Numbered from the stretch's first letter, positions 1 through 8,094 are shown. The stretch: 21,979 nucleotides of DNA from an uncultured Lachnospiraceae bacterium (GCA_910584115.1 CAJTYN010000034.1:1-21979), one strand, 5' to 3'. A program made the numbers and translations. Notes: generated from the sequence alone by a model not told the origin.

Positions 1-2547
1 GAGCACCATCACACCCAGGGCCATCCCGACGACTGTGACTGCGAGGTCTGCAATCCGCATATAGAGTATTGCGATGTATGCGGCGAATCTCTGGCAAAAT
101 GCAACTGCGTGATGCCGGATGAGAAGATGGAGAAACGGGTCTACATATTGGAGGGACTGGACTGCGCCAACTGTGCCGCGAAAGTCGAAGCTAAGATCCG
201 CCAGATGCCGGAAGTGGAATACGCTTCCGTGGCATATGCCACGAAACAACTGCGCGTCTCGGCACAGGACCACACGGGTCTGATGGAAAAGATGCAGGCC
301 ATGATCGACGCCATCGAAGACGGGATTACAGTGGTCCCGCGGAACAGGAAAGCCAGCGCCACCATTTCCAAGACAAAGGTCTACGTCCTGGAAGGTCTGG
401 ATTGCCCGAACTGCGCGGCGAAGATCGAGCGCAAGATCAAGACGATGGACGGCGTGGACGATGTCTCTATCACCTATGCCAACAAGCAGATGCGCCTGTC
501 AGCCAGCCGTCCGGATGTGCTGATCCCCGCGATCCAGAGCGCGATCGACGCGATGGAAGATGGCATCACCGTGGTCCCCAAAGAGGAGATCAAAAAAGAG
601 GCAAAAAAAGAAAAAGAAAAGGAACCGGCGATCCCGGAAAAATACAGGCCGCTGGTCACGATCGGGATCGGAGCCGTCCTGTTTTTAATCGGATTTTCAA
701 TGGTCCACATCGGCGGGCTGGAGGAGTCGGACTTAAGGCTTTTGCCCTTATTTATCGTGTCATATCTCATCCTCGGCGGCAAAGTCCTGATGACCGCGGC
801 CAAAAACATCCGGAAAGGCCAGGTCTTCGATGAAAATTTCCTGATGTGCATCGCCACACTGGGCGCTTTTGTCATCCGTGAATTTCCCGAGGCGGTGGGC
901 GTCATGCTGTTCTACCGCATCGGGGAATACTTCGAGGACCGGGCCACGGAGCAGAGCCGCTCCCAGATCATGGACGCGGTGGATCTAAGGCCGGAGGTGG
1001 TCAACCTGCTGGTGGGGGACGAAGTGCGCGTCATGGACGCGGAAGAAGCGGTGGTCGGGGATATCCTCCTGGTCCGCCCCGGCGACCGGGTGCCGCTGGA
1101 CGGCGTTGTGATCGAGGGGGAGACGCGGCTGGACACATCCGCGATCACAGGCGAGCCCGTTCCGGTCAGGGTCGGTGTGGGGGACCTGGTCAGCTCCGGC
1201 TGCGTCAATACTTCCGGGCAGATCAAGATCCGCGTGGAAAAAATCCTGGAGGAATCCATGGTCACCCGGATCCTGGACTCTGTTGAAAACGCGGCGGCCA
1301 GCAAACCGAACATAGATAAGTTCATCACACGATTTGCAAGAGTGTACACACCCTTTGTCGTCCTGTTCGCGATCCTGGTGGCGGTGGCGCTGCCTTTTAT
1401 CATCCCAGATTGGCATTTCTTCGTGGATGCGGGTTATACGGGAACGGTCGGGATCCTTTACGGGACTTCGGGGACGGCCTCGGTGCTGACGGCGCTCACG
1501 TTCCTGGTCATCAGTTGTCCCTGCGCGCTGGTGCTGTCCGTACCGCTGGCCTTTTTCTCCGGGATCGGGGCTGCCTCGAAAAAGAACATCCTGTTCAAAG
1601 GCGGTGTGGCGATCGAGTCGCTGAAAAACGTCAAGGCCGTGGTCATGGATAAGACCGGCACGATCACAAAGGGAAATTTTGTTGTGCAGGACAGCGTATG
1701 TGCCGACGGGCGCATGACGTCGGATGAGTTGCTGGCGATCAGTGCCAGTTGTGAGCTCTCATCCACCCATCCGATCGGAAACAGCATCGTAGAAGCGGCA
1801 AAAGAGAAAAACCTGCAGATTGAGCGTCCCTCAAAAGTGGAGGAGATCGCGGGTCACGGGATACGGGCCGAGATCAGCCGGGGCACGGTCCTCTGCGGAA
1901 ACCGCAAACTGATGGAAGTGAATGGCATAGATCTCTCCGGCTATGAGAAAAAACAAGCCAGTACGGAAGTGCTCACGGCGTTGAACGGGGATTTTGCCGG
2001 GTACATCACGATCTCCGATACGATCAAGCCGGACGCGGCAGCGGCCATCGCCCGCACGAAAAAATACGGGATCGTCACGGCCATGCTGACAGGCGATGCT
2101 GAGGACAGCGCCAGGGCAGTCGCCGCCGAGACAGGGATCGACGAGGTCCACGCCAAGCTGCTCCCAGAAGATAAATTCAGCGAACTCCAGAAAATCCGCG
2201 CGAAACACGGCAGTGTCATGTTCGTGGGCGACGGCATCAACGACGCCCCAGTGCTGGCCGGTGCGGATGTGGGCGCGGCTATGGGGAGCGGTGCGGATGC
2301 CGCGATCGAGGCGGCAGATGTGGTGTTCATGAAGTCCGAGATGGACGCGATCCCCCAAGCCATCGACATCGCCCGGGCCACCGCACGGATCTCCTGGCAG
2401 AATGTGTATTTTGCGCTGGGGGTCAAGGCGATCGTCATGGTCGCGGGATTATTTGGCTACGCGAACATGTGGGTGGCGGTTTTTGCGGATACGGGCGTAT
2501 CGGTGTTGTGCCTCTTGAACTCGATCCGGATATTGTATCGGAAATGA
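1..2547 (+). CDS. P1B-type heavy-metal (Zn/Cd/Pb) exporting ATPase, 5' partial
   Basis: An ATP-driven inner-membrane metal exporter, truncated by the window edge: the frame is open from base 1, so the GTG at 109 is probably not the start. Counting codons from base 1, residues 1-36 are rich in His and Cys (five His, seven Cys). HMA domains 1 and 2 follow with GLDCANC (Cys 55, 58) and GLDCPNC (Cys 135, 138), then a Lys/Glu linker (about 194-210). The TGEP actuator loop is at 383-386, the CPC metal-site motif in ISCPCALV at 506-508, and the phosphorylated Asp in DKTGT at 550. An HP-type motif (STHPIG), the GDGINDAP hinge and the last membrane pair with a Lys (ALGVKA) and an Asp (FADTGVSV) follow. 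CPC with these late Lys and Asp residues fits the PIB-2 ZntA/CadA group rather than copper pumps. Exact metal is inferred. A terminator follows the stop. Confidence 0.93.
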   Translation, partial: EHHHTQGHPDDCDCEVCNPHIEYCDVCGESLAKCNCVMPDEKMEKRVYILEGLDCANCAAKVEAKIRQMPEVEYASVAYATKQLRVSAQDHTGLMEKMQAMIDAIEDGITVVPRNRKASATISKTKVYVLEGLDCPNCAAKIERKIKTMDGVDDVSITYANKQMRLSASRPDVLIPAIQSAIDAMEDGITVVPKEEIKKEAKKEKEKEPAIPEKYRPLVTIGIGAVLFLIGFSMVHIGGLEESDLRLLPLFIVSYLILGGKVLMTAAKNIRKGQVFDENFLMCIATLGAFVIREFPEAVGVMLFYRIGEYFEDRATEQSRSQIMDAVDLRPEVVNLLVGDEVRVMDAEEAVVGDILLVRPGDRVPLDGVVIEGETRLDTSAITGEPVPVRVGVGDLVSSGCVNTSGQIKIRVEKILEESMVTRILDSVENAAASKPNIDKFITRFARVYTPFVVLFAILVAVALPFIIPDWHFFVDAGYTGTVGILYGTSGTASVLTALTFLVISCPCALVLSVPLAFFSGIGAASKKNILFKGGVAIESLKNVKAVVMDKTGTITKGNFVVQDSVCADGRMTSDELLAISASCELSSTHPIGNSIVEAAKEKNLQIERPSKVEEIAGHGIRAEISRGTVLCGNRKLMEVNGIDLSGYEKKQASTEVLTALNGDFAGYITISDTIKPDAAAAIARTKKYGIVTAMLTGDAEDSARAVAAETGIDEVHAKLLPEDKFSELQKIRAKHGSVMFVGDGINDAPVLAGADVGAAMGSGADAAIEAADVVFMKSEMDAIPQAIDIARATARISWQNVYFALGVKAIVMVAGLFGYANMWVAVFADTGVSVLCLLNSIRILYRK

Positions 2548-2572
2548 CAGGGATCGTTATATGGATATGAGA

Positions 2573-2612
2573 AACACGCTCCAGTCGGTCTGCATACAGG
2601 CTGGAGCGTGTT
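2573..2612. terminator. Convergent rho-independent terminator
   Basis: A perfect 12-bp stem, AACACGCTCCAG (2573-2584) with CTGGAGCGTGTT (2601-2612), has a 16-base loop and is followed on the + strand by TTCTTTAT-like T-rich sequence (TCTTTAT after the stem). It lies 25 bases after the ATPase stop. It also lies downstream of leftward ligA, where the minus-strand tail is only weakly T-rich, so it probably serves mainly the ATPase and perhaps both genes. Confidence 0.8.
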
Positions 2613-2695
2613 CTTTATGGGCAGGGATACGTCAATAGGCGGGTTTCCTTTTATCCCTTATCTCTGCCATTTCATCAAGGGTCAGTCCGCCCAGC

Positions 2696-4669
2696 TCACT
2701 GGGTGTCAGCGGCCTCCGGTGCGTAGGTGTCGATAAATTCTTTTTCAGAGATCACAGGGATGTCAAGTTCCCTGGCTTTTTTATTTTTGGAGGAGTTGGA
2801 GGCGGCGTTGTTGTTGATCAGGCAGTCGGTCTTGCCGGTGACGGTCCCGGTCACTTTTCCGCCTTTGGACTCGATCAGCTCCTTTAGTTCTTTCCGGTTG
2901 GCGAAACGCTCCAGATTTCCGGTGATCACGAAGGTCTTTCCCTCCAGGGTGTTGTCAGTGGGGCCTTTTTCAGATTGAATGTCGAGCTGTTGGCGCAGGC
3001 GCTCCCAGAGTTCTTTATTTTCCGGCCGGGAAAAATAGGCGGTCAGGTTCTGGGCCAGCACGGGTCCGATCCCGTCTATGCTGCTGACCTCTTCTTCATC
3101 CGCGCCCATGATCTGCTCCATATCCTGGTCAAAATGCCGGCAGATCAGTCTGGCATTGGCCAGCCCGATCCCCGGGATCCCCAGACTGTAGAGGACGCGG
3201 GGCAGGGTGGTGGTCCGGGCTTTCTCAAGGTTTTCCATCAGGTTTTCGTAAGACTTTTCACCGAATCCGTCCATATCGATGATCGCATCTTTGTACTGGC
3301 CGATCGCAAAGAGATCCGCGAAATCCTGGAGGAAACCTCTGCCGATGAATTTTTCCAGGGTGGCCTCGGAAAGCCCCTCGATGTTCAGGGCGTCCCGGCT
3401 GACGAACAGGGTGAAGGATTTGATCTTCTTGGCGGGGCAGTCCGGGTTGGGGCAGCGCAGCACGCGGACGTCCGTGTCCTGCGCGATCTGAGTCTCGCCC
3501 CTGCAGGCGGGGCAGATGCGGGGGATCGTGAGGTTCTTGCTCCGGGTGAGGTTTTCAGCGATCTGGGGGATGATCATGTTGGCTTTGTAGACCTGGATCG
3601 TGTCCCCGATCCCCAGTTCCAGCTCCTCTAGGATGCTGATGTTGTGGACGCTGGCCCGGCTGACCGTGGTGCCTTCCAGCTCCACGGGAGAGAAGATCGC
3701 CACCGGGTTGATCAGGCCGGTCCGGGAAGGACTCCACTCGATCTCTTCTAAGGTCGTCTCCCGGATCTCGTCGGCCCATTTGAAAGCAAAGGAATTCCGC
3801 GGGAATTTGGAGGTGCTCCCCAGTGAGAGGCCGTAGGAGATGCTGTCGTAGAGAGCCACCAGTCCGTCCGAGGGGATATCATGTTCCGTTATCTGTGCGG
3901 AAAAATATTCCATGGCCGCATCCAGGGTGTCTCCGGTCACCACGCGGTATTCTACGATCTGGAAACCCTGGTCTGTCAGGAAATCCATTTCTTTTTCATG
4001 GGAATCCTCAAATCCTATATCCGGTGCGCTCACCAGGGCAAAAGCGTAGAAATGGACGTTCCGTTTGGCGGTGATCTCGTTGTTGAGCTGGCGTACGGAA
4101 CCGCTGCAGAGATTCCGCGGGTTTTTGTAGCGGGCATCGGCGTCCCCGATCTGTTCGTTGATCTTTGCAAAATCCTGGTAGGAGATGACGGCTTCGCCGC
4201 GCAGCACCAGTCTTCCCGTGTACGGGATCTTTAAGGGGAGGTTGGCGAAGACCCGGGCGTTATTGGTGATCACTTCGCCGACCAGCCCGTTCCCGCGGGT
4301 GACGGCTTTGGAGAGGCTTCCGTTTTCGTAGGTGAGGACGATGGTCAGGCCGTCCAGCTTCCAGGAGAGGAGCGTGCGGTGGGGTCCGATGAAGCTGCGC
4401 AGAGTCTCGATGTCTTTGGTCTTGTCCAGGGACAGCATGGGAAACTCATGGGCTTCTTTTGGCAATTCTTCCAGGGCCTCGTATCCGACCGTGATGGTGG
4501 GGCTGCCTGCCAGGGTGATCCCTGTCTGACGCTCCAGGTCTTCCAGTTCTCTGTAGAGCTGGTCATAGCGCCGGTCATCCATGATCTCCCGGTCTTCCTG
4601 GTAGTAGGCCCGGGAAGCCTGGGTCAGTGTTTCCACCAATTCCTTCATACGCGCTGCTGCTGTTGTCAT
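2696..4669 (-). CDS. ligA: NAD-dependent DNA ligase LigA, divergent subfamily
   Basis: It seals nicks in DNA using NAD+ during replication and repair; cytoplasmic; 657 residues, normal for the family. The adenylated lysine is K104 in WKLDG, followed by TRGNG, LRGEA (about 157-161) and NPRNLCSGS (183-191). An OB-fold region precedes a four-Cys zinc site (C386, C389, C406, C411), helix-hairpin-helix repeats lie at about 440-545, and a BRCT domain with TFVITGNLERF starts at about 573. The ATG at 4669 was chosen over the in-frame ATG at 4726. AGAAAGG sits 8 bases before it, and the longer form would run back into rluF. The gene starts 13 bases after the rluF stop, whose TAG abuts the ribosome binding site, so the two are likely co-transcribed. 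Several motif residues differ from the usual LigA consensus (see findings). Confidence 0.95.
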   Translation of the reverse strand: MTTAAARMKELVETLTQASRAYYQEDREIMDDRRYDQLYRELEDLERQTGITLAGSPTITVGYEALEELPKEAHEFPMLSLDKTKDIETLRSFIGPHRTLLSWKLDGLTIVLTYENGSLSKAVTRGNGLVGEVITNNARVFANLPLKIPYTGRLVLRGEAVISYQDFAKINEQIGDADARYKNPRNLCSGSVRQLNNEITAKRNVHFYAFALVSAPDIGFEDSHEKEMDFLTDQGFQIVEYRVVTGDTLDAAMEYFSAQITEHDIPSDGLVALYDSISYGLSLGSTSKFPRNSFAFKWADEIRETTLEEIEWSPSRTGLINPVAIFSPVELEGTTVSRASVHNISILEELELGIGDTIQVYKANMIIPQIAENLTRSKNLTIPRICPACRGETQIAQDTDVRVLRCPNPDCPAKKIKSFTLFVSRDALNIEGLSEATLEKFIGRGFLQDFADLFAIGQYKDAIIDMDGFGEKSYENLMENLEKARTTTLPRVLYSLGIPGIGLANARLICRHFDQDMEQIMGADEEEVSSIDGIGPVLAQNLTAYFSRPENKELWERLRQQLDIQSEKGPTDNTLEGKTFVITGNLERFANRKELKELIESKGGKVTGTVTGKTDCLINNNAASNSSKNKKARELDIPVISEKEFIDTYAPEAADTQ

Positions 4670-4682
4670 GATATACGCCTTT

Positions 4683-5396
4683 CTATGATCGTTTATATAA
4701 TCCTTCTCTTTCTTCCGGGGTGACATCCCGGTATTGTCCGGGCTTCAGACCGCCCAGGTGGATGTTCATGATCCTTACTCTCTTTAGTGATACCACGTTG
4801 TAGCCGAGATATGCACACATGCGTCGGATCTGGCGGTTCAGGCCCTGGGTGAGGATGATGCGAAAAGATCTTTTTCCTGTGCGGGTCACCGGGCACGGGC
4901 GGGTGACGGTGTCTAAGATAGGCACGCCGGAGCCCATTGCCGTCAGGAAATCCCTGGTGATGGTCCGGTCTACGGTCACCAGATACTCTTTCTCGTGGTG
5001 ATTCCGGCTACGCAGGATCTGGTCGGAGAGTCCGCCCATGTTCGTTAGCAGCAGAAGACCTTCGGATTCTTTGTCCAGCCGCCCCACGGTGAAGATCCGG
5101 CAGGGGTAGTCCAGGTAGTCGATGATGTTGTTTTTCTCACGTTTTTCTTCCGTGCATACGATGCCCCGGGGTTTGTAGAAGGCCAGGAGGATGTCAGGAT
5201 CTTTTTTTGTGATGATCGTCCGATCGCATCTTACGATCTGCCCGGGCAGGACTCTGGATCCTGTCTGGGCGGTCTGGCCGTCGACTGTGACCCGGCCGGC
5301 TTCGATGAGACGGTCGGCGGCACGTCTGGAACAGAGGCCGCAGTCGCTTAAGTATTTATTCAGGCGGATCTCTTTTTCATTCATGGTCATTATCAT
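4683..5396 (-). CDS. rluF: 23S rRNA pseudouridine synthase, RluF/RsuA family
   Basis: It isomerises a uridine in rRNA to pseudouridine; cytoplasmic. The protein is 237 residues from the ATG at 5396. An S4 RNA-binding domain spans about residues 9-57 (RLNKYLSDCGLCSRRAAD). The synthase domain has YKPRGIVCT at about 74-82, and the catalytic-Asp motif GRLDKESEGLLLLTN with D108. GLNRQIRRMC at 185-194 is typical of the RsuA/RluB/E/F branch. RluF is favoured over RluB or RluE by overall sequence feel only. Three in-frame ATGs (5396, 5390, 5384) are possible; GGAAG lies 10 bases before the first. The longer open frame to 5564 would cross the upstream terminator and is rejected. Downstream ligA follows within 13 bases. 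Confidence 0.85.
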   Translation of the reverse strand: MIMTMNEKEIRLNKYLSDCGLCSRRAADRLIEAGRVTVDGQTAQTGSRVLPGQIVRCDRTIITKKDPDILLAFYKPRGIVCTEEKREKNNIIDYLDYPCRIFTVGRLDKESEGLLLLTNMGGLSDQILRSRNHHEKEYLVTVDRTITRDFLTAMGSGVPILDTVTRPCPVTRTGKRSFRIILTQGLNRQIRRMCAYLGYNVVSLKRVRIMNIHLGGLKPGQYRDVTPEEREGLYKRS

Positions 5397-5434
5397 AGTA
5401 TAAGATCTTCCGTCCGTCAGAGCGGGCGGATCCA

Positions 5435-5475
5435 AAAAGGAGCATGGCCGAAAAAACTCTGACCATACTCCTTTT
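5435..5475 (-). terminator. Rho-independent terminator of the SH3-domain gene
   Basis: Bases 5435-5449 pair with 5461-5475 in a 15-bp stem containing two G-T wobbles and an 11-base loop. Read leftward, the stem ends in a run of five T. It lies 28 bases past the stop of the SH3-domain gene and about 40 bases before rluF, so it separates the two units. Confidence 0.8.
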
Positions 5476-5503
5476 ATGTTATATAGATGCTCATATATCG
5501 TAT

Positions 5504-6478
5504 TTACTGTAACAGATCTTGGTATACATATCCGATCACACCGCCGTATTCGATCTGTACCCATCCGTTTTCTTCACCGAGCCTGTTTACCTGCTCTCCT
5601 GCGGGTACGACTGTGACGATATCGGAACCGGACTGTGCGGATGCCCGTACATTACAGTCATCAATGGCTGTCATCATCCCTTCGGCGGATGTATCCGTAT
5701 TGTCTACGGCTTGTCCGGCTGTATCATTTTCGGATGGGACGGCATCGGACGCGGTTCCTTCCGGTACGGGTGTCGGCGTACCGGGATCCTCGCCTCCGAG
5801 ACTCTCTAAGAATGCCCGTAACTGCGGGTCGTTCGCCTGTGCCTGGTCATACGCACTCTGTACGTTGTTGCGGAGCTGTATAACATCTCCCTGCGTCAGC
5901 ATCGTATTGACATAAGCCTGGATCTCAGGGTCGTTGATCGCTTCACCGGAGATCCACATCTTTCCGGACTCGTCGGTGACCACGTAGAGCTGGCTCAATG
6001 CCGGAGCGGGCGTCTCCACATCTGTGCATTTGTATGCAAAACTGGCGAAGACCACATAACTTCCTTCTTCCAGACCCTTTTTGGTGTAGACCTCTACATT
6101 TTCATAACTCTCGATATATTTTGTATTGGAGATCTTACTTTCCTCGGCAGGATCCAGACCACTGACCATCGACTTTAACTCTTCGATGTCTTTAGCGCCT
6201 AGAGCCTTATAATAATCTTGTACTAATTTATTGACTTCCGGGATGGCGTCTTTTTCCAATACATTGTCAGAGACCTGATCATCCGAGACCTGGTCACCTG
6301 AGACCTGTTGGTCAGCAGAGGCTGTATCTGCCTGTCCCTGGGAAACGGCAGCCTTGTCCTTTCCAGGACCGGTCGCGGCACGGACAGCAAAGAAGAGTAC
6401 CACCGCCACGATCAATATGCCTCCTCCGAGCAGGATATACCGGAGATTGTCAGATACCCATTCTCTGAAATTATCCAA
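5504..6478 (-). CDS. Membrane-anchored protein with C-terminal bacterial SH3 domain
   Basis: The protein is 324 residues. A single membrane segment lies at about residues 14-34 (YILLGGGILIVAVVLFFAV), then a Ser/Asp/Gln-rich linker with three near-repeats of QVSDD (about 58-72). A folded middle region of unknown family spans about 80-215 and resembles a small NTF2/DUF4878-like fold only in general composition. The last ~57 residues form an SH3 domain (NVRASAQSGSDIVTVVPAG, then GWVQIEYGGVIGYV). Such domains usually bind cell-wall peptide, so an extracytoplasmic wall-associated role is inferred. The start is TTG at 6478, with GGAGG eight bases upstream; the open frame continues to 6601 only by reading through tRNA-Arg. 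It lies 41 bases behind that tRNA in the same direction and ends before a strong terminator. Confidence 0.82.
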   Translation of the reverse strand: MDNFREWVSDNLRYILLGGGILIVAVVLFFAVRAATGPGKDKAAVSQGQADTASADQQVSGDQVSDDQVSDNVLEKDAIPEVNKLVQDYYKALGAKDIEELKSMVSGLDPAEESKISNTKYIESYENVEVYTKKGLEEGSYVVFASFAYKCTDVETPAPALSQLYVVTDESGKMWISGEAINDPEIQAYVNTMLTQGDVIQLRNNVQSAYDQAQANDPQLRAFLESLGGEDPGTPTPVPEGTASDAVPSENDTAGQAVDNTDTSAEGMMTAIDDCNVRASAQSGSDIVTVVPAGEQVNRLGEENGWVQIEYGGVIGYVYQDLLQ

Positions 6479-6519
6479 AACGGATCCCTCCTTTTGGTCT
6501 TGTAACAGGAGTAAGAAAA

Positions 6520-6592
6520 CACATCCGGAGGGAATCGAACCCCCGACACGTGGCACCGGAAACCACTGCTCTATCCCCTGAGCTACGGATGC
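6520..6592 (-). tRNA. tRNA-Arg, anticodon CCG
   Basis: A 73-base cloverleaf on the minus strand. The acceptor arms GCATCCG and CGGATGT pair (first pair G-T), the D arm is GCTC/GAGC, the anticodon stem GTGGT/GCCAC encloses the loop TTCCGGT, and the T arm is GGGGG/CCCTC with loop TTCGATT. The loop gives anticodon CCG, reading the arginine codon CGG. The discriminator is G and CCA is not encoded. There is a promoter just upstream and no obvious terminator before the following protein gene. Confidence 0.95.
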
Positions 6593-6617
6593 ATGTGTCA
6601 TATTTCACATCCAAATG

Positions 6618-6646
6618 ATATTAACACATTTGCATCAATTTGTAAA
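6618..6646 (-). promoter_or_regulatory. Sigma-A promoter of tRNA-Arg and the SH3-domain gene
   Basis: Read leftward: -35 TTTACA (6641-6646), 17-base spacer, -10 TAATAT (6618-6623). The predicted start lies about 20 bases before the tRNA 5' end. It is the only good promoter seen ahead of the SH3-domain gene. Confidence 0.72.
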
Positions 6647-6676
6647 GCGGCTACAAGAGATATCGGCGATTTTCGT

Positions 6677-7294
6677 CTATTTGCTTATTTTACGCGTGCT
6701 ATTTTGGTAAAAATACACATGATCTGAGAGGATTTCCTGTTCTGGGACCTGAGTGGTGTTCACCTCATGGACGATCGCTCCGAGCTCCTCCCTGGTGTAC
6801 GCAGTCCCCGGCAGGATGATGCACTCGTGGATGCTGCTGGGGAGGATGAAGAAGTCGGAGCGGAGAGCATTTCCTATGGAAGCCAATACTCTGGGGTAAA
6901 AGAGGCAGGCGGCGCCTAAGAACATCTTTATATTGGTCAGGACATACATGGGCACCTGTGCGGCGCGCGCCTGGTCCGGATACGTGCCGGGCGGATCTTC
7001 GGAACGGAGATCTCGCAGCAGGTCCGCCATGGGATGAAAGGACACGGGGAGCAGCCGGGGCGTGTTCTCCATGGACCATTTTTTCAGTTCCTCTTTCGTC
7101 ACGCCGGACTGCTGCATCTGTGTGTTGTTGAACAGGAGGACTTTCTTCCGGCCGTTCTCCCAGTCCGTCATGTAAAAGAACACGAAGGCCAGATCCATGC
7201 AGAGCTCATGGGGAACGTGTTCTAAGAGTTCCTGGTTCTTTTCAGCGTTCATCAACTGGAACAGTATGTTGTTTTTGATCTCTTCTGTGCGCAA
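6677..7294 (-). CDS. DUF5688-like protein, short form
   Basis: A 205-residue soluble protein of unknown function, resembling the C-terminal part of Lachnospiraceae DUF5688 proteins. Family-like segments, in order, are HVPHELCMDLAFVFFYM, NTPRLLPVSFHPM, MYVLTN, GAACLFYPRVLASIG, FFILPSSIHECIILPG and LSDHVYFYQN. I place it by recollection of that pattern. TTG at 7294 is the likely start: AGAAAGGA lies six bases upstream, and the frame above it does not look coding. Full-length relatives, as I recall them, have roughly 100 more N-terminal residues, so this copy is either a short branch or has lost its front. It has its own promoter about 100 bases upstream. No terminator is obvious before the tRNA promoter. 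Confidence 0.72.
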   Translation of the reverse strand: MRTEEIKNNILFQLMNAEKNQELLEHVPHELCMDLAFVFFYMTDWENGRKKVLLFNNTQMQQSGVTKEELKKWSMENTPRLLPVSFHPMADLLRDLRSEDPPGTYPDQARAAQVPMYVLTNIKMFLGAACLFYPRVLASIGNALRSDFFILPSSIHECIILPGTAYTREELGAIVHEVNTTQVPEQEILSDHVYFYQNSTRKISK

Positions 7295-7335
7295 ATCATC
7301 ATCCTTTCTATCAAAGATCGCTGCAGATCGTTTAA

Positions 7336-7371
7336 GTTGGAACGGGTTGGAACATCGTGCACGAATGTGCA
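7336..7371. repeat. Direct and inverted repeats in the DUF5688 gene leader
   Basis: GTTGGAAC occurs twice (7336-7343 and 7346-7353), ten bases apart, i.e. one helical turn. It is followed by the short inverted repeat TGCAC/GTGCA (7358-7362 and 7367-7371). The block lies between the predicted transcription start (about 7393) and the TTG start. The spacing suits a protein-binding site, but no known operator is recognised. Confidence 0.4.
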
Positions 7372-7399
7372 AAGACCGATCGGGAAATGTTCTGGATAG

Positions 7400-7428
7400 A
7401 GCATAGCACGCGGGGAGAGGCTTGTCCA
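7400..7428 (-). promoter_or_regulatory. Sigma-A promoter of the DUF5688-like gene
   Basis: Read leftward: -35 TGGACA (7423-7428), 17-base spacer, -10 TATGCT (7400-7405). It gives a leader of roughly 100 bases before the TTG start at 7294. Confidence 0.6.
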
Positions 7429-7464
7429 TAGATAAACGCAAAAGTTTATAGAGTTTCTAAAATC

Positions 7465-7495
7465 TTAAGAAAAGGGAGAGGCGCGCGCCCCTCCC
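7465..7495 (-). terminator. Rho-independent terminator after efp
   Basis: Bases 7474-7484 pair with 7485-7495 (11 bp, one G-T pair, GC-rich, with a minimal loop formed by opening the central GCGC). Read leftward it is followed by TTTTCTTAA. It lies 9 bases past the efp stop and closes the citrate synthase-to-efp operon. Confidence 0.85.
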
Positions 7496-7503
7496 GGTCT
7501 GTC

Positions 7504-8061
7504 TTACACGCGGGACAGGTATTCTCCGGTCCTGGTGTCGATCTTGATCTTGTCGCCTCTGTCTACGAACAGCGGTACGTTGACCGTCGCGCCGGTCTCC
7601 ACGGTGGCCGGTTTGGTCGCGCCCTGGGCGGTGTCGCCTTTGAAGCCCGGTTCCGTCTCGGTGATCTCCAGTTCCACGAACAGCGGCGGTTCCACTGCGA
7701 ATACGTTGCCGTTGTAGGAACATACTTTGAGCATGTCGTTCTCTTTTACGAATTTCAGGGCGTCGCCGATGGCGTCCTGGTTCAGCCCGATCTGCTCATA
7801 GGTGGAATTATCCATGAAATAATATAGTTCACCGTCGTTGTACAGATACTGCATGTCCACGCGCTCGATCCGTGCAGACGGGAATTTCTCTGTGGGACGG
7901 AAGGATTTTTCCAGGACGGCGCCTGTGATGATGTTTTTGTATTTTGTGCGCACGAAGGCGGCACCCTTCCCTGGTTTTACATGCTGGAATTCGATGATCT
8001 GCACCACGTTCCCGTCGATCTCCAGTGTCACTCCGTTTTTAAAATCTCCTGCTGAAATCAT
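7504..8061 (-). CDS. efp: Translation elongation factor P
   Basis: EF-P binds the ribosome between the P and E sites and relieves stalling at consecutive prolines. The protein is 185 residues, the normal size, with the usual three beta-barrel domains. The domain I tip loop is [10 protein letters not shown], with K32 at the position modified in E. coli (K34); the modification used here, if any, cannot be told. The EF-P C-terminal signature region ([20 protein letters not shown]) is intact. GGAGG lies eight bases before the ATG. It follows aroK by 33 bases in the same direction and is the last gene before a strong terminator. Confidence 0.97.
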   Translation of the reverse strand: MISAGDFKNGVTLEIDGNVVQIIEFQHVKPGKGAAFVRTKYKNIITGAVLEKSFRPTEKFPSARIERVDMQYLYNDGELYYFMDNSTYEQIGLNQDAIGDALKFVKENDMLKVCSYNGNVFAVEPPLFVELEITETEPGFKGDTAQGATKPATVETGATVNVPLFVDRGDKIKIDTRTGEYLSRV

Positions 8062-8094
8062 TTGTAGATCCTCCTTTGATTTTATAGAAATGAT

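Noticed and set aside
2975..3631. 218-codon open frame on the + strand inside ligA
   Set aside because: It is antisense to a well-supported gene, lacks a family match and reflects the high GC content.
5397..5564. Longer N terminus for the pseudouridine synthase
   Set aside because: It would cross the terminator of the preceding gene, and the S4 domain already starts right after the chosen ATG.
6479..6601. N-terminal extension of the SH3-domain protein to an ATG at 6601
   Set aside because: The extra codons are the antisense-free read through tRNA-Arg(CCG); the TTG at 6478 has a proper ribosome binding site.
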